A stretch of DNA of 50,334 nt from Georgenia thermotolerans (GCF_009193185.1 NZ_VUKF01000035.1:1-50334), one strand, 5' to 3'; shown: positions 1 through 11,355, counted from the first letter of the stretch. Numbers and translations: made by a program. Notes: generated from the sequence alone by a model not told the origin.

Positions 1-585
1 AGCGGTCGCGGCGGCGCGCCGGTCGGCGACCAGGGCGGCCACCGGGGCGCGCAGCGGCAGGCCGGTGACCTCCGTGCGCCCGCGCGCCGCGCGCAGCGGC
101 GTGGAGGGGAAGGTCAGCGCCACCGCGGCGGCCCACCGGGCGCCGAGCCGGTTGGCCAGGCCGGGGCGGGCGTTCTGCTCGTGGACGACCACCGGCACGC
201 CGCGGCGGCGGGCGGCGAGGTAGGCCGGGGTGGCGACGTAGCCGCCGAAGCCGACGACCACCTGCGCGCCGGTGGCGTCGATGGCCTCCCCCGCCGCGCG
301 GACGGCGGCGGCGAGGTTGGTCGGCAGGCGGAGCAGGTCCAGGGAGGGCCGGCGCGGCAGCGGCACGCGCGGGACGATCCGCAGCGGGTACCCGGCGGCC
401 GGGACGAGGGTGTGCTCGAGCCCGGCGGCGGTGCCCAGGGCGGTGACCTGCGCCCCGCCGGGCCGCGCGGCGAGCGCGGCGGCGGTGGCCAGCAGCGGGT
501 TGACGTGCCCGGCCGTGCCGCCGCCGGCGAGCAGCACGCGCAGCGCGCCGGCCCCGGGCGCCTGGGGCAGGTTCGGCTCAGCCAC
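1..585 (-). CDS. murG: MurG, lipid II synthase (C-terminus outside window)
   Basis: UDP-GlcNAc:undecaprenyl-pyrophosphoryl-MurNAc-pentapeptide transferase, which converts lipid I to lipid II on the inner face of the membrane. Only the first 195 residues are present; the gene continues past base 1. The GTG start gives [23 protein letters not shown] and then TAGH: the glycine-rich GGGTAGH loop near residues 21-27 is the MurG signature that contacts the lipid acceptor. The GTG overlaps the end of ftsW by 8 bases, so translation is probably coupled. Position after ftsW is the usual dcw order; murC would be expected next, beyond the window. The longer reading frame on this strand over 114-1553 is a shadow in another frame. 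Confidence 0.93.
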   Translation of the reverse strand, partial: MAEPNLPQAPGAGALRVLLAGGGTAGHVNPLLATAAALAARPGGAQVTALGTAAGLEHTLVPAAGYPLRIVPRVPLPRRPSLDLLRLPTNLAAAVRAAGEAIDATGAQVVVGFGGYVATPAYLAARRRGVPVVVHEQNARPGLANRLGARWAAAVALTFPSTPLRAARGRTEVTGLPLRAPVAALVADRRAAATA

Positions 586-1888
586 GACGACGCCCTCCCA
601 CCACGGCCAGGGAGCGGCGCACCACGCCGCGCCGGGAGGCGAGCGCGCGGGCGGCGCCCGGCTCGCTGCGGGCGAAGGCGAGGACCACGCCGACGGCCAT
701 GAGGGTGGAGATCATCGCCGAGCCGCCGGCGGAGACCAGCGGCAGCGGCACCCCGATGACCGGCAGCAGCCCGATGACCACGCCGATGTTGATGAGCGCC
801 TGGGCCAGGATCCAGCAGGCGATCGCGGCGGTGGCGATCTGCGCGAAGGGGTCCTTGTGGCGGCGCACGATGCGGAACATGCCCACGGCGAGCACGGCGA
901 ACAGGCCGAGGACGACCAGGGTGCCGAGCAGGCCCAGCTCCTCGCCCAACACGGCGAAGATGAAGTCGTTCTGGGCCTCGGGCAGGTAGGACCACTTCTC
1001 CCGGGAGGCGCCGAGCCCCACCCCGGAGACCCCGCCGGTGCCCAGGCCCCACAGCCCGTGGCGGGTCTGGAAGCCCACGCCGGTGGGGTCGGCGTCGCCG
1101 GCCCCGAGGAAGCTCATGATGCGGGTGACGCGGCTGGGGGAGATCGCCACGAAGAACGCGGCGGCGCCCGCGCCGGCCACGCCGGCCACCCCGAACCAGC
1201 GCATCGGCAGGCCCGCGACGAAGAACGCGCCGCCGGCCAGGGCGAGCATCACCAGCACGGTGCCCATGTCGTGCCCGGCCAGGACCAGGCCGAGGGCGAG
1301 CAGGCAGCCGATCCCGGCGGGGACGAGCACGTGGCGCCAGTCGGCGAGCAGCCGGCCCTTGCGGGCCAGGACGAGGCCGAGCCACAGGGCCAGGGCGAGC
1401 TTGAGGAACTCCGAGGGCTGGACGGTCTGGCCCACGCCGGGGATGTAGATCCAGTTGACGTTGCCGCCCTGCCCGCGGGCCAGGGGCGTGAAGATGAGCA
1501 GCTGCATGGCCAGGGCCCCGAGCAGCGCCGGCCAGGCGAGGCGGCGGTACCACTCCACCGGCACCCGGGAGGCGGCCAGGCCCAGCGGCAGCCCGACGAC
1601 GACGAACTTCACCTGGCCGAGGAAGTCGGCGTAGGGGTTGCCGTCGTTGGCGCGGATGGACTCGATGGTCGACGCCGAGAGCACCATGACCACGCCGATG
1701 GCCAGCAGCAGCAGCGTGGCGCCGCCGACGAGGTAGTAGCTCAGCGCCGTGACCTCCCGGGCGGCGGTCGCGCCGCGGGTGCCGGCGTCGCCGCGCACGG
1801 CGCGCGCGGCGGTGCGGGCCGCGCGGGCGGCGGGTCGGGCCAGGCCCCGGGCCGGCGCGGGGCGCCGGCTGCCCTCCAGCGTGGTCAT
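578..1888 (-). CDS. ftsW: FtsW, septal peptidoglycan glycosyltransferase (SEDS family)
   Basis: Polytopic membrane protein of 436 residues that polymerises lipid II at the septum together with the FtsI transpeptidase. An Arg/Ala-rich cytoplasmic N-terminus of about 45 residues precedes a run of hydrophobic helices beginning [20 protein letters not shown]. The SEDS family stretch [15 protein letters not shown] and the later loop [11 protein letters not shown] are visible, and the C-terminal part has [20 protein letters not shown], the highly conserved FtsW/RodA end. The ATG at 1888 was chosen because it overlaps the murD stop as ATGA; an upstream in-frame ATG at 1972 lies well inside murD. RodA is the paralogue, but the dcw location supports FtsW. 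Confidence 0.96.
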   Translation of the reverse strand: MTTLEGSRRPAPARGLARPAARAARTAARAVRGDAGTRGATAAREVTALSYYLVGGATLLLLAIGVVMVLSASTIESIRANDGNPYADFLGQVKFVVVGLPLGLAASRVPVEWYRRLAWPALLGALAMQLLIFTPLARGQGGNVNWIYIPGVGQTVQPSEFLKLALALWLGLVLARKGRLLADWRHVLVPAGIGCLLALGLVLAGHDMGTVLVMLALAGGAFFVAGLPMRWFGVAGVAGAGAAAFFVAISPSRVTRIMSFLGAGDADPTGVGFQTRHGLWGLGTGGVSGVGLGASREKWSYLPEAQNDFIFAVLGEELGLLGTLVVLGLFAVLAVGMFRIVRRHKDPFAQIATAAIACWILAQALINIGVVIGLLPVIGVPLPLVSAGGSAMISTLMAVGVVLAFARSEPGAARALASRRGVVRRSLAVVGGRRRG

Positions 1889-3372
1889 TCCCGGCTCCTC
1901 AGCTCTCGTGCCGCGCGGGCGAACGCCTCGCCCCGCTCGGCGTAGCTGCGGAACTGGTCCATCGACGCGCACGCCGGGGCCAGCAGCACGGTGTCGCCGG
2001 GTTGGGCGAGCCGGGCCGCCTCGGCGACGGCCGTCGGCATCACCCGATCATCGTCGGCGTCGACCTCGATCACGGGGACGTCGGCCGCGTGTCGCGCCAG
2101 CGCCGAGCGCAGCGGCTCGCGGTCCTTGCCGATGAGGACGACGGCGCGCAGGTGCTCGCGCTGCTCGGCCACGAGGGCGTCGAAGCGGGCGCCCTTGGCC
2201 AGCCCGCCGGCGACCCACACGCACGTCCCGGGCGCCACCGCGCGCAGCGAGGCGGCGGCGGCGTGGGCGTTGGTGGCCTTGGAGTCGTCGACGTAGGCCA
2301 CGCCGTCGACCTCTGCGACGCGCTCGATGCGGTGCGCCCCGGCGGGGAAGTCGCGCAGCCCCTGGCGCACGTGCGCCGGGTGCACGCCGTGGGCGCGGGC
2401 CAGCGCGGCGGCGGCCAGGGCGTTGGCGACCACGTGGCGCGGCACCCCGGCCCCGGCGGGGGCGAGGTGGGCGAGGTCGTCGAGGGTGGCCAGCTCGCCG
2501 GCGCCGCCGCGGTGGCGCTCGGGGACGAAGGCCCGGTCGACCAGCAGGTCCTCGACCACCCCGACCTGCCCCACCGCGGGCGTGCCGAGGGTGAAGCCGA
2601 CGGCGCGGGCGCCCTCGACGACGTCGGCCTCCTCGACCATGTGCCGGGTCTGCGGATCGGCCTCGTTGTACACGCACGCCACCCGGGTGCGCTCGTAGAC
2701 GCGGGCCTTGTCCGCCCGGTAGGCCTCGTAGGAGCCGTGCCAGTCGATGTGGTCCGGCGCGACGTTGAGGCAGGCGCTGGCCTCGGGCGAGACGGTGTGG
2801 GTGGAGTGCAGCTGGAAGCTCGACAGCTCCACGGCCAGCACGTCCGGGGCCTCCTCGCCGCGGCGGGTGGCCACGCGCACGATGGGCGTGCCGACGTTGC
2901 CCACCTCGACGGCGCGCTCGCCGGCGGCGGTGAGGATCGAGGCGAGCATGCCCACCGTGGTGGTCTTGCCGTTGGTGCCGGTCAGGGTCAGCCAGGGGGC
3001 GCGGGTGCCGTCGGGGCGCGGGGCCTGCAGCCGCCAGGCGAGCTCGACCTCGCTCCACACGGGCACCCCGGCCGCCGCCGCGCGGGTCAGCAGCGGCGAG
3101 ACGGCCGGGATGCCGGGCGAGACCACGACGACGTCCGGGCGGGCGGCCAGCACGGCGTCGGCCAGCTCGGTGGGGTCGGGGGCGGCGCGCAGCGCGGCGC
3201 GGTCGGGCACCTCGCCGCTGTCGCGGGCGGCGTCCAGGGCGGCGGGGGCCGCGTCGTAGCCGGCCAGCCGGGCGCCGGTGCCGCCCAGGGCCTCCAGGGC
3301 CGCGCGCCCGGAGGTGCCCAGGCCGACGACGGCGACCCGGGCGCCGTCGAGATCCGTGCGCTGCTCGCTCAT
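1885..3372 (-). CDS. murD: MurD, UDP-MurNAc-L-alanine:D-glutamate ligase
   Basis: Cytoplasmic ATP-dependent ligase that adds D-glutamate to UDP-MurNAc-L-Ala. The 495-residue product starts [19 protein letters not shown] with an N-terminal Rossmann-like loop GLGTSG. The Mur ligase P-loop TGTNGKTTT follows the first domain, and the C-terminal domain has [17 protein letters not shown], typical of MurD. The ATG overlaps the mraY stop by 4 bases (ATGA), which decides the start over a much longer in-frame extension into mraY. Length is slightly above the usual ~450, because of actinobacterial insertions. Part of the coupled dcw transcript. Confidence 0.96.
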   Translation of the reverse strand: MSEQRTDLDGARVAVVGLGTSGRAALEALGGTGARLAGYDAAPAALDAARDSGEVPDRAALRAAPDPTELADAVLAARPDVVVVSPGIPAVSPLLTRAAAAGVPVWSEVELAWRLQAPRPDGTRAPWLTLTGTNGKTTTVGMLASILTAAGERAVEVGNVGTPIVRVATRRGEEAPDVLAVELSSFQLHSTHTVSPEASACLNVAPDHIDWHGSYEAYRADKARVYERTRVACVYNEADPQTRHMVEEADVVEGARAVGFTLGTPAVGQVGVVEDLLVDRAFVPERHRGGAGELATLDDLAHLAPAGAGVPRHVVANALAAAALARAHGVHPAHVRQGLRDFPAGAHRIERVAEVDGVAYVDDSKATNAHAAAASLRAVAPGTCVWVAGGLAKGARFDALVAEQREHLRAVVLIGKDREPLRSALARHAADVPVIEVDADDDRVMPTAVAEAARLAQPGDTVLLAPACASMDQFRSYAERGEAFARAARELRSRE

Positions 3373-4457
3373 GCCGTCGCCGCCACCCACTCCGCGTAGA
3401 AGAGGCCCACGCCCGCCATGACGAACAGGGCCGCGATGATCCAGAACCGCACGACGATCGTCACCTCGCCCCACCCCTTGAGCTCGAAGTGGTGGTGCAG
3501 CGGGGCCATGCGGAACACCCGCTTGCCGGTGGCCTTGAAGAAGCCGATCTGGATGACGTCGCTCATGACGATGACGACGAACAGCCCGCCGATGATCGCG
3601 GCGAGGACCTCGGTGCGGGTGAGGATCGACAGGCCCGCCAGCGCCCCGCCCAGGGCGAGGGAGCCGGTGTCGCCCATGAAGATCTGCGCCGGGGAGGTGT
3701 TCCACCACAGGAAGCCGAAGCAGGCGCCGACGATCGCGGCGGTGACGATGGCCAGGTCGCGCGGGTCGCGCACCTCGTAGCACTCCGGCCCCGGGGCGGC
3801 GAGGAACTGGCAGGACTGGTTGGCCTGCCAGATGGTGATCGCCGTGTAGGCGCCGAAGACGAGCATCGAGGTGCCGGTGGCCAGCCCGTCCAGGCCGTCG
3901 GTGAGGTTGACGGCGTTGGACCAGGCGGTGATGAGGAAGTTGGCCCACAGCACGAACAGCACCAGGCCCAGCCCCATCCCGGCCCAGGCCAGGTCGATGC
4001 CGGTGTCGCGGATGAAGGACACGTGCGTCGAGGCCGGGGTGCGGTTGTTCTCGTTGGGGAACTGCAGCGCCAGCACCGCCCAGGAGATGCCGATGAGGGC
4101 CTGGCCGATGATCTTGCCCTTGGGGTTGAGCCCGAGGGAGCGCTCCTTGGAGATCTTGATGTAGTCGTCCAGGAAGCCGATGACCCCCAGCCCGACCATG
4201 AGGTAGAGCAGCAGCAGCCCCGAGGCGTTGGGCATCCGGCCGGTGGCGAGGTTGGCGATGGCGTAGCCGAGCACCGTCGCGGCGATGATGACGACCCCGC
4301 CCATGGTGGGCGTGCCGCGCTTGGTGAAGTGCGCCGTCGGGCCGTCCTCGCGGATGAACTGCCCGTAGTTCTTCCTCACGAGCAGCCGGACGAACAGCGG
4401 GGTGCCCAGCAGCGAGAGCACGAGCGCGACGGCGCCCGAGATGAGGACGGCCATCAT
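3369..4457 (-). CDS. mraY: MraY, phospho-MurNAc-pentapeptide transferase
   Basis: Integral membrane enzyme that transfers phospho-MurNAc-pentapeptide to undecaprenyl phosphate, making lipid I. The 362-residue product has about ten hydrophobic segments. Family motifs are visible: [16 protein letters not shown] near the N-terminus, the catalytic FLDDYIK, the [10 protein letters not shown] loop, [10 protein letters not shown], and the cytoplasmic histidine loop [13 protein letters not shown]. Two adjacent ATGs exist at 4457 and 4454. The first overlaps the murF stop as ATGA and was chosen. Confidence 0.97.
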   Translation of the reverse strand: MMAVLISGAVALVLSLLGTPLFVRLLVRKNYGQFIREDGPTAHFTKRGTPTMGGVVIIAATVLGYAIANLATGRMPNASGLLLLYLMVGLGVIGFLDDYIKISKERSLGLNPKGKIIGQALIGISWAVLALQFPNENNRTPASTHVSFIRDTGIDLAWAGMGLGLVLFVLWANFLITAWSNAVNLTDGLDGLATGTSMLVFGAYTAITIWQANQSCQFLAAPGPECYEVRDPRDLAIVTAAIVGACFGFLWWNTSPAQIFMGDTGSLALGGALAGLSILTRTEVLAAIIGGLFVVIVMSDVIQIGFFKATGKRVFRMAPLHHHFELKGWGEVTIVVRFWIIAALFVMAGVGLFYAEWVAATA

Positions 4458-5902
4458 GCCGGCATCACCCCGTCGGCCGTGGCCACCGTCAGCAGGTCGT
4501 CGGCCAGGCGCCAGATGCCCGAGCCGTTGGAGCCCTTGAGCAGCACGGTGTCCCCGGGCCGCAGCAGGGCCTCGAGCCGCTCGCGGGCGGCGTCGACGTC
4601 GGGGACCTCGAGGACCTCGGTGCGCGCGCCGGCGCCGCGGGCGCCGTCGGCCAGCGGGGCGGTGCCGGCGCCGACGGCGAGGAGCAGGTCCACGCCCAGC
4701 CGGGCGGCGTCGGCGCCCAGGGCGGCGTGCTCGGCGGCGGAGTCCTCCCCCAGCTCGAGCATCTCCCCGAGCACGGCCACCCGGCGGGCGGCCCCGTCGG
4801 GCGGGCCGGCCAGGGCGACGAGGGCGCGCAGCCCGGCGCGCATGGAGTCGGGGTTGGCGTTGTAGGAGTCGTCGACGATGCGCACCCCGTCGGGGCGCAT
4901 GCGCACGTCCATCCGGTGCGGGCTGGCCGCGCCGGCGCCCGCCAGGGCGGCGGCGACGTCGGGCAGGGCCAGGCCGAGCTCGAGCGCGACGGTCGCGGCG
5001 GCCAGGGCGTTGGTCACGTGGTGCTCCCCCACCAGCGCCAGGCGCACGGCCGCGCGCTCGTCGCCGGCGGCGAGGGTGAAGGCGGCGCGGCCGGCGTCGT
5101 CGAGGGTGACGTCCTCGGCGCGCACGTCCCCGGCGCTGCGCCCGAAGGTGACCACCCGGCCCGGGGCGAGCGGGGCCATGGCCGCCACCCGGGCGTCGTC
5201 GGCGTTGAGCACGGCGGTGCCGGTGGGCAGCAGGCCGGTGACGAGCTCGGACTTCGCGCGGGCGACGTTGTCGATCCCGCCGAACTCCCCCAGGTGCGCG
5301 CGGCCGACGACGAGGACGACGGCGACGTCGGGCGGGGCGACGGAGGTGAGGTAGGCGATGTTGCCGACGTGGTCGGCGCCCATCTCCAGCACCAGGGTGC
5401 GGGTGGTCTCGCTCGCGCGCAGCACGGTCAGCGGCAGCCCGATCTCGTTGTTGAACGACCCGGGCGGGGCGATGCGCTCGCCCAGCGGCTCGAGGAGGCG
5501 GGCGAGGAGGTCCTTGGTGGTGGTCTTGCCCACCGACCCGGTCACCGCGACGACCCGCAGCGGGTCGTCGGGGCCGCGGCGGGCGCGCAGCGCGGCGAGC
5601 ACGTGCCGGGCGAGCGCGCCCAGGGCGGCGGCGACGTCGTCGACGACGACGAGCCGGGCGGGGTCGACGTGGCCGAGCGCCCGGGTGTCGGACACGAGCG
5701 CCCCGGCGGCGCCGGCAGCCAGGGCCGCGGCGACGTAGTCGTGCCCGTCGACGTGCTCGCCGGCGAACGCGGCGAAGAGGGTGCCGGGCCCGGCGGCGCG
5801 GGAGTCGGTGACGACGTCGCCGTCGACGACGACGTCAGCGGCCTCGGCAGCGAGGTGGCCGCCGGTGACGGCGGCCACCTCGGCGAGGGTCATGGTGATC
5901 AT
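4454..5902 (-). CDS. murF: MurF, UDP-MurNAc-tripeptide:D-Ala-D-Ala ligase
   Basis: Cytoplasmic ATP-dependent ligase that adds D-Ala-D-Ala to complete the UDP-MurNAc-pentapeptide. The 482-residue product has the N-terminal MurF domain ([21 protein letters not shown]), the P-loop [14 protein letters not shown] near residues 120-133, and the C-terminal [12 protein letters not shown] motif that distinguishes MurF from the other Mur ligases. The ATG at 5902 overlaps the murE stop by 4 bases; a second ATG three codons in (5893) is possible. Confidence 0.96.
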   Translation of the reverse strand: MITMTLAEVAAVTGGHLAAEAADVVVDGDVVTDSRAAGPGTLFAAFAGEHVDGHDYVAAALAAGAAGALVSDTRALGHVDPARLVVVDDVAAALGALARHVLAALRARRGPDDPLRVVAVTGSVGKTTTKDLLARLLEPLGERIAPPGSFNNEIGLPLTVLRASETTRTLVLEMGADHVGNIAYLTSVAPPDVAVVLVVGRAHLGEFGGIDNVARAKSELVTGLLPTGTAVLNADDARVAAMAPLAPGRVVTFGRSAGDVRAEDVTLDDAGRAAFTLAAGDERAAVRLALVGEHHVTNALAAATVALELGLALPDVAAALAGAGAASPHRMDVRMRPDGVRIVDDSYNANPDSMRAGLRALVALAGPPDGAARRVAVLGEMLELGEDSAAEHAALGADAARLGVDLLLAVGAGTAPLADGARGAGARTEVLEVPDVDAARERLEALLRPGDTVLLKGSNGSGIWRLADDLLTVATADGVMPA

Positions 5903-7530
5903 GCGGTGGGTCCTCCGGTGCGCGAGGCCAGCGCGGCGCGCACCTCGTCGCGGTCGTCCAGGTGGTAGGGGATGCCGGCGATCTCCTGGACCGTCTCGTG
6001 GCCACGACCGGCCACGAGGACCGTGTCGTCGTCGCCTGCCCCCAGCACTACCGTACGGATCGCCTCGGCCCGGGAGGGAATCTCGTCCACGGTGGCCCCG
6101 CTCACAGCCCGCGCCCCGGCGAGCACCTCGGCGCGGATCTGGGCGGGCGGCTCGTCGTGGGGGTCGTCGTCGGTGACGACGACGACGTCCGCGGCCTCGG
6201 CGGCCACGCGGCCCATGTCCGGGCGCTTGGAGCGGTCCCGCTCCCCCGCCGCGCCGAAGAGCACGACGAGCCGGCCGGCGGTGGCGGGCCGCAGCGCGGC
6301 GAGGGCCTGGGCCAGGGCGTCGGTGTTGTGCGCGAAGTCGACGATCACCCGGGGGCGCTCGCTCAGCTGCTCCATCCGGCCGGGCACCACCGGGCTGAGC
6401 CCGCCGGCGGCGTCGAGCGCGGCCTGCAGGGCGGCGACGTCCACGCCGCTCTCGAGCACCATGGCCGCGGCGAGCGCGGCGTTGGCGAGGTTGAAGCCGC
6501 CGGGCAGGGCGGTGGCGGTGCGCAGGGTGCGCCCGTCGCGGTGGGTGAGGGTGAAGGCGGTGCCGGTGGCGTCGGCGCGCACGTCCCCGACCCGCCAGTC
6601 GGCCGGGACCTCCGCGGGCGCGGCGACGGCGAGTGCGACCGCGGCGGCGCCGTCGGCCCGGGCCTGCTCGACCAGGCGGCGACCCCAGTCGTCGTCCACG
6701 AGGACCACCCCGCGACGGGAGCGGCGCGGGGTGAACAGGGACGCCTTGGCCTGGAAGTACCCCTCCAGGGTGCCGTGGAAGTCCAGGTGGTCCTGGGTGA
6801 GGTTGGTGAAGCCGGCGACGTCGTAGACCAGCGGGTCGACGCGGCCCAGGGCCAGGGCGTGGGAGGAGACCTCCATGACGAGGTCGTCGGCGCCGGCCTC
6901 GACCATCGCCGCGAGCAGGGCCTGCAGCTCGTCGGGCTGGGGGGTGGTCAGGGTCGCGGGCACCGCCCGGCCGGCCACCCGCACCTCGACGGTGCCCACC
7001 AGCCCGGTGGTGCGGCCCAGGGCGCGCAGGGCGTGGTCGACCATGAACGCCACGGTGGTCTTGCCGTTGGTGCCGGTCACGGCGAAGGTGCCGAGCGCGC
7101 GGCCGGGCTCGCCGTAGAGGGCGGCGGCCAGGCGGCCGAGGACGGCCGGGACGTCGGGGGTCACGAGCACGGGCACGCCCAGGTCCGCGGGGAGCAGCCC
7201 GGCGCCGGCGGGGTCGGTGAGGACCGCGGCGGCGCCGGCGGCGACGGCGGCCGGGGCGAAGCGGGCGCCGTGCACGTGGGCGCCGCCGATCGCGGCGAAC
7301 AGCTCGCCGCCGCGCACCCGGCGGTTGTCGGCCACCACGCCGCGGACCTCGGCCGCGGCCCAGCCGTCGGCGGTCGCCGGCGCGGGGGCGAGGTCGAGGG
7401 TCGCGGCGAGGTCGCCGAGGCGCTGCGGGGAGGGGGCGGCAGGGCGCAGAAGGTCGTTGTCGGGGAGTGCTGTCACCGCTCCATTGTTGCCGCCCGCGAC
7501 GACCCGGCCATCCGACGTGGCGCTGCTCAC
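5899..7530 (-). CDS. murE: MurE, UDP-MurNAc-dipeptide:amino acid ligase, non-DNPR specificity loop
   Basis: ATP-dependent ligase that adds the third, cross-linking amino acid to UDP-MurNAc-L-Ala-D-Glu. Visible are DNRRVRGGELFAAIGG in the first domain, the P-loop [12 protein letters not shown], and the C-terminal FGAAGERDRSKRP. The specificity loop reads TDDDPHDEPP (DDPH about residues 455-458) instead of the DNPR motif that recognises meso-diaminopimelate, so L-lysine or L-ornithine is the more likely substrate (inference). The GTG at 7530 starts 2 bases after the ftsI stop with a GAGG upstream, giving 543 residues. An alternative GTG at 7476 (VTALPDND, 525 residues) has a ribosome binding site that is too close. 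Confidence 0.94.
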   Translation of the reverse strand: MSSATSDGRVVAGGNNGAVTALPDNDLLRPAAPSPQRLGDLAATLDLAPAPATADGWAAAEVRGVVADNRRVRGGELFAAIGGAHVHGARFAPAAVAAGAAAVLTDPAGAGLLPADLGVPVLVTPDVPAVLGRLAAALYGEPGRALGTFAVTGTNGKTTVAFMVDHALRALGRTTGLVGTVEVRVAGRAVPATLTTPQPDELQALLAAMVEAGADDLVMEVSSHALALGRVDPLVYDVAGFTNLTQDHLDFHGTLEGYFQAKASLFTPRRSRRGVVLVDDDWGRRLVEQARADGAAAVALAVAAPAEVPADWRVGDVRADATGTAFTLTHRDGRTLRTATALPGGFNLANAALAAAMVLESGVDVAALQAALDAAGGLSPVVPGRMEQLSERPRVIVDFAHNTDALAQALAALRPATAGRLVVLFGAAGERDRSKRPDMGRVAAEAADVVVVTDDDPHDEPPAQIRAEVLAGARAVSGATVDEIPSRAEAIRTVVLGAGDDDTVLVAGRGHETVQEIAGIPYHLDDRDEVRAALASRTGGPTA

Positions 7531-7532
7531 CC

Positions 7533-9317
7533 CTACCCGGCCTCGCGTGGGAGGTCGGGCGCGGGCGTCGTCGACGGCGGCACGCCCATCTGGCGCAGCC
7601 CGAAACCCATGACGTCGCGGAAGACCGGGGCGGCGGTGACGCCGCCGTAGGACATGCCCGGCGGCTTGTAGATCACCACGCCGACGGCGAGCTTGGGGTC
7701 CTCGGCCGGGGCCAGCCCGACGTAGGAGCCCAGCCGGGAGCTCAGGCCCCCCTGGCCGTCGGCGATCTGGGCGGTGCCGGTCTTGGCGGCCACCCGGTAC
7801 CCCTCGACCCGGCCCAGCACGCCCGTGCCGCCGTCGGCGGTGACGCTCTCCATCATCGCGACGACCTTGTCCGCGGTGGCCTCGCTGACCACGCGGGTGC
7901 CCTCGCCGACCTCGGTGGGGGTGAACGTGCCGTCGCCGTCGGTCAGCCCGTCGACGATGTGGGGGTCCATCCGCACCCCGCCGTTGCCGATGGTGGCCAC
8001 CATCGAGGTGTTCTGCAGCAGGCTCACGCTCATGCCCTGGCCGAACATCGTGGTGTAGCGGGTCCGGGAGTCCCAGCTGTCCGGTGGGCGGAGCTGGCCG
8101 GGGGTCTCCCCGGGCAGCTCGATGCCGGTGCGCTGGCCGAAGCCGAACCCGCGCAGGTACCCGTAGCGCACCTCGTCGGCGATCTTGTCGCCGATCTGCA
8201 CGGTGCCGGTGTTCGACGAGGAGGCAAGCACGCCGGTGGTGGTCAGCCGCTCGGTGGCGTGGTTGTCGTTGTCGGTGAAGGTCTGCCCGTTGGGCATGGT
8301 GAGCCGGTCCGGCACGGTGAAGGGGGTGTCGGTGTCGACCACGCCCTCCTCCAGGGCGGCGGCGAAGGTGGGCAGCTTGCCGGTCGAGCCGGGCTCGTAG
8401 GGCGCCGAGACGGCGCGCGAGCCACGGTCGGCGGCGTCCCACTTCTGGTAGCTGTTCGGGTCGACCGTGCCGGAGTCGGCGATGGCGAGCACCCGGCCGG
8501 TGCCCACCTCCTCGACGACGACGGCGCCCCACTGGGCGCCCCACTTGGCCACGGCCTCGTCGATCTTCTGCTGGGCGACGTACTGCAGGTCCCGCTCGAT
8601 GCTGGTGTGCACGGTGTGGCCGGCGACGGCGGGGACCTCCTCGCGCTGCCCGGTGGGGATGACCTGCCCGGTGGCGCCGATCTCGACGGTGAGCTTGCCG
8701 TCCTTGCCGGTCAGCGCCTCGTTGAAGCTCTGCTCGAGCCCGGCCAGGCCGTGCCCCTCGCGCCCGACGTAGCCGATGAGGTTCCCCGCCGTGGCCCCGT
8801 TGGGGTAGATGCGCGCCGTCGTCTCCTCCGGCTCGATGCCGGGCACCCGCAGGGCGTCGATGGCCCGCCACTGCTCGGGGGTCAGGCCCTTGGCGATGTA
8901 GACGAAGGTGGAGTCGCCCACGAGCTGGGCACCGAGCTCGGCCTTGTCCCGGCCGAGCAGGGGCGCGAGCACCTCGGCCGCCGCCGCCGCGCCGGTGCCC
9001 TCCACCTCCCCGGTGTCGGGGTTCTTGCGCTCGTAGTTGCGCACCAGCCGCTGGTTGACGCCCACGTTGAAGCGCTCGACGGAAGTGGCGAGCACCTCCC
9101 CGTCGCTGTCGAGGATGTCGCCGCGCGGGGCGCGGATGAGAGAGGTGCGGGTGCGGTCGGCCTTGGCCTGCTCGGCGAGGTCCGGGCCCTGCACGGCCTG
9201 GACGTACACGAGCCGGCCGCCGAAGACCATCATGACGGTGAGCAGCAGGATCAGGGCCGCCTGCCGGCGCACCCGGCGGTTCCCGACGGCGGGCGGCGGG
9301 GTGCTCCCCCGGCTCAC
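7533..9317 (-). CDS. ftsI: FtsI/PBP3-type septal transpeptidase
   Basis: Class B penicillin-binding protein that cross-links septal peptidoglycan as partner of FtsW. The 594-residue product has a short cytoplasmic tail, one membrane anchor (AALILLLTVMMVFGGRLVYV, about residues 19-38), a PBP dimerisation domain starting at RAPRGDILDSDG, and the transpeptidase domain. Catalytic motifs are in order: STGK with nucleophile Ser311, SSN (367-369) and KTG (Lys512). The GTG start overlaps the upstream stop as GTGA; the in-frame ATG far upstream lies within the neighbouring gene and was rejected. Confidence 0.95.
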   Translation of the reverse strand: MSRGSTPPPAVGNRRVRRQAALILLLTVMMVFGGRLVYVQAVQGPDLAEQAKADRTRTSLIRAPRGDILDSDGEVLATSVERFNVGVNQRLVRNYERKNPDTGEVEGTGAAAAAEVLAPLLGRDKAELGAQLVGDSTFVYIAKGLTPEQWRAIDALRVPGIEPEETTARIYPNGATAGNLIGYVGREGHGLAGLEQSFNEALTGKDGKLTVEIGATGQVIPTGQREEVPAVAGHTVHTSIERDLQYVAQQKIDEAVAKWGAQWGAVVVEEVGTGRVLAIADSGTVDPNSYQKWDAADRGSRAVSAPYEPGSTGKLPTFAAALEEGVVDTDTPFTVPDRLTMPNGQTFTDNDNHATERLTTTGVLASSSNTGTVQIGDKIADEVRYGYLRGFGFGQRTGIELPGETPGQLRPPDSWDSRTRYTTMFGQGMSVSLLQNTSMVATIGNGGVRMDPHIVDGLTDGDGTFTPTEVGEGTRVVSEATADKVVAMMESVTADGGTGVLGRVEGYRVAAKTGTAQIADGQGGLSSRLGSYVGLAPAEDPKLAVGVVIYKPPGMSYGGVTAAPVFRDVMGFGLRQMGVPPSTTPAPDLPREAG

Positions 9318-9711
9318 CCCGCCTCCCCGCCTCCGAGCAGCGCGCCGTCGGCGAGGCGGATGAAGCGGAGGTGCTCGGCGGGCACCATGCCCAGCTCGGT
9401 GGCCCGGCGCTGCAGCGTGGCCGGCGAGCCGGTCTCCTCCACCTGGGCGCGCAGGGACGCCTCGGCCTCGTCGAGCTTGGTCAGCGCCACCTGCTGGTCG
9501 TGGATCTCGTACGCCGTCGCCGCCATGTGGGTGTTGAGCAGCAGCGCCACCAGCAGCGACGCGGTCAGGATGGCGGTGCACAGCAGCAGGTAGGGCACGA
9601 GGGAGCGGGCCGGCCGCGGGCTGGCGACGACGGCGAGGCGGGGGCGCCACGCCGGTGCCGGGCGCGGCGCCGACGCGGTGGTGGTTCTCGGGGCGCGGGC
9701 GGGCGCGGCGC

Positions 9712-9715
<4 letters not shown>
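9314..9715 (-). CDS. FtsL-like septum protein
   Basis: Small bitopic protein of 133 residues between rsmH and ftsI, the position of ftsL in other dcw clusters. It has a basic, proline/alanine-rich cytoplasmic segment (about 1-38), one strong membrane helix ([20 protein letters not shown], about 38-57), then a charged helix [23 protein letters not shown] that can form a coiled coil, and the pattern [14 protein letters not shown] seen in FtsL/FtsB-type proteins. Family members are poorly conserved in sequence, so the call rests on topology and position. It would bridge FtsQ/FtsB-type proteins to FtsWI at the septum. ATG overlaps the rsmH stop by 4 bases. Confidence 0.82.
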
Positions 9716-10737
<1,022 letters not shown>

Positions 10738-10923
10738 GGGGTCTTCTCTCCTGGTCCGCGGGGGGCGATAAACGGGGCGGGCCGGCCGCCGCCCGGCCAG
10801 GACTCCCTCCGCCTGCTCTGGCGCCGGGGAAGTGCGTCAGAGTCGCGGTGAGAGACCTCGTCGTGCGGGGGTCGGTCGGTGGTGCGGTGGTCGGTGATGG
10901 GTCGGGGAGCCGGCGGGAGCGGT
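10738..10923 (-). ncRNA. mraZ-rsmH leader segment, candidate structured RNA (mraW-type)
   Basis: The 186 bases between mraZ and rsmH hold no gene. On the transcribed strand, bases 10833-10802 can fold into a hairpin: ACTTCC pairs with GGGAGT, and an inner CGCC closes on GGCG over an AGAGCA loop, with an internal CCGG bulge. An alternative pairing of GACTC (10840-10844) with GAGTC (10801-10805) competes with it. A structured 'mraW' RNA motif has been described in this position in actinomycetes; I recall the location but cannot confirm a match to its consensus. No -10 element is convincing here, so the segment is probably part of the mraZ transcript. Confidence 0.35.
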
Positions 10924-11355
10924 TCAGAAGAGGCCGGGGACCACCTCCTCGGCGGTCTCGGCGAAGGCCTCCTCCTGCTCGGCCAGGTAGGTCTGCCAGG
11001 CGATCGCGTCCCAGATCTCGATGCGGGCCCCGGCGCCGATGACGGCGAGGTCGCGGTCGAGGCCGGCGTACTGGCGCAGGTTGGCCGGGATGGTGACGCG
11101 TCCCTGCTTGTCCGGCACCTCGTCGCTGGCGCCGGAGAGGAAGACGCGCAGGTAGTCCCGTGCCTGCTTGCTGGTGACGGGCGCCTGGCGCAGTCGGTCG
11201 TGCATGTTCTCGAACTCGGCGGCCGGGAAGGCGTACAGGCAGCGCTCCTGGCCGCGGGTGAGGACGAGGCCGGGGGCGAGCTGCTCGCGGAACTTGGCGG
11301 GGAGGATGAGTCGCCCCTTGTCGTCAAGACGTGGCTCATACGTCCCCAGGAACAC
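10924..11355 (-). CDS. mraZ: MraZ, DNA-binding regulator of the dcw cluster
   Basis: Nucleoid-associated transcription factor of 143 residues that forms rings of SpoVT/AbrB-like folds and autoregulates the division cluster in E. coli. Two tandem half-domains are visible, [14 protein letters not shown] (about 11-24) and [13 protein letters not shown] (about 82-94), each carrying the conserved D-x-x-GR-x-x-(I/L)P signature; the region after [10 protein letters not shown] matches the family start. The start is GTG at 11355, 7 bases after a strong AGGAGG. Its target would be the TGGNG boxes in the adjacent 646-base upstream region. Confidence 0.96.
   Translation of the reverse strand: MFLGTYEPRLDDKGRLILPAKFREQLAPGLVLTRGQERCLYAFPAAEFENMHDRLRQAPVTSKQARDYLRVFLSGASDEVPDKQGRVTIPANLRQYAGLDRDLAVIGAGARIEIWDAIAWQTYLAEQEEAFAETAEEVVPGLF

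Noticed and set aside
114-1553. Long minus-strand frame over murG-ftsW
   Set aside because: Arg/Pro/Gly-rich shadow frame; the true genes read in other frames with clear motifs.
272-1945. Long plus-strand frames opposite the dcw genes
   Set aside because: Antisense shadows typical of GC-rich DNA (codon position 3 bias), rich in Gly, Ala, His and Glu without any recognisable domain.
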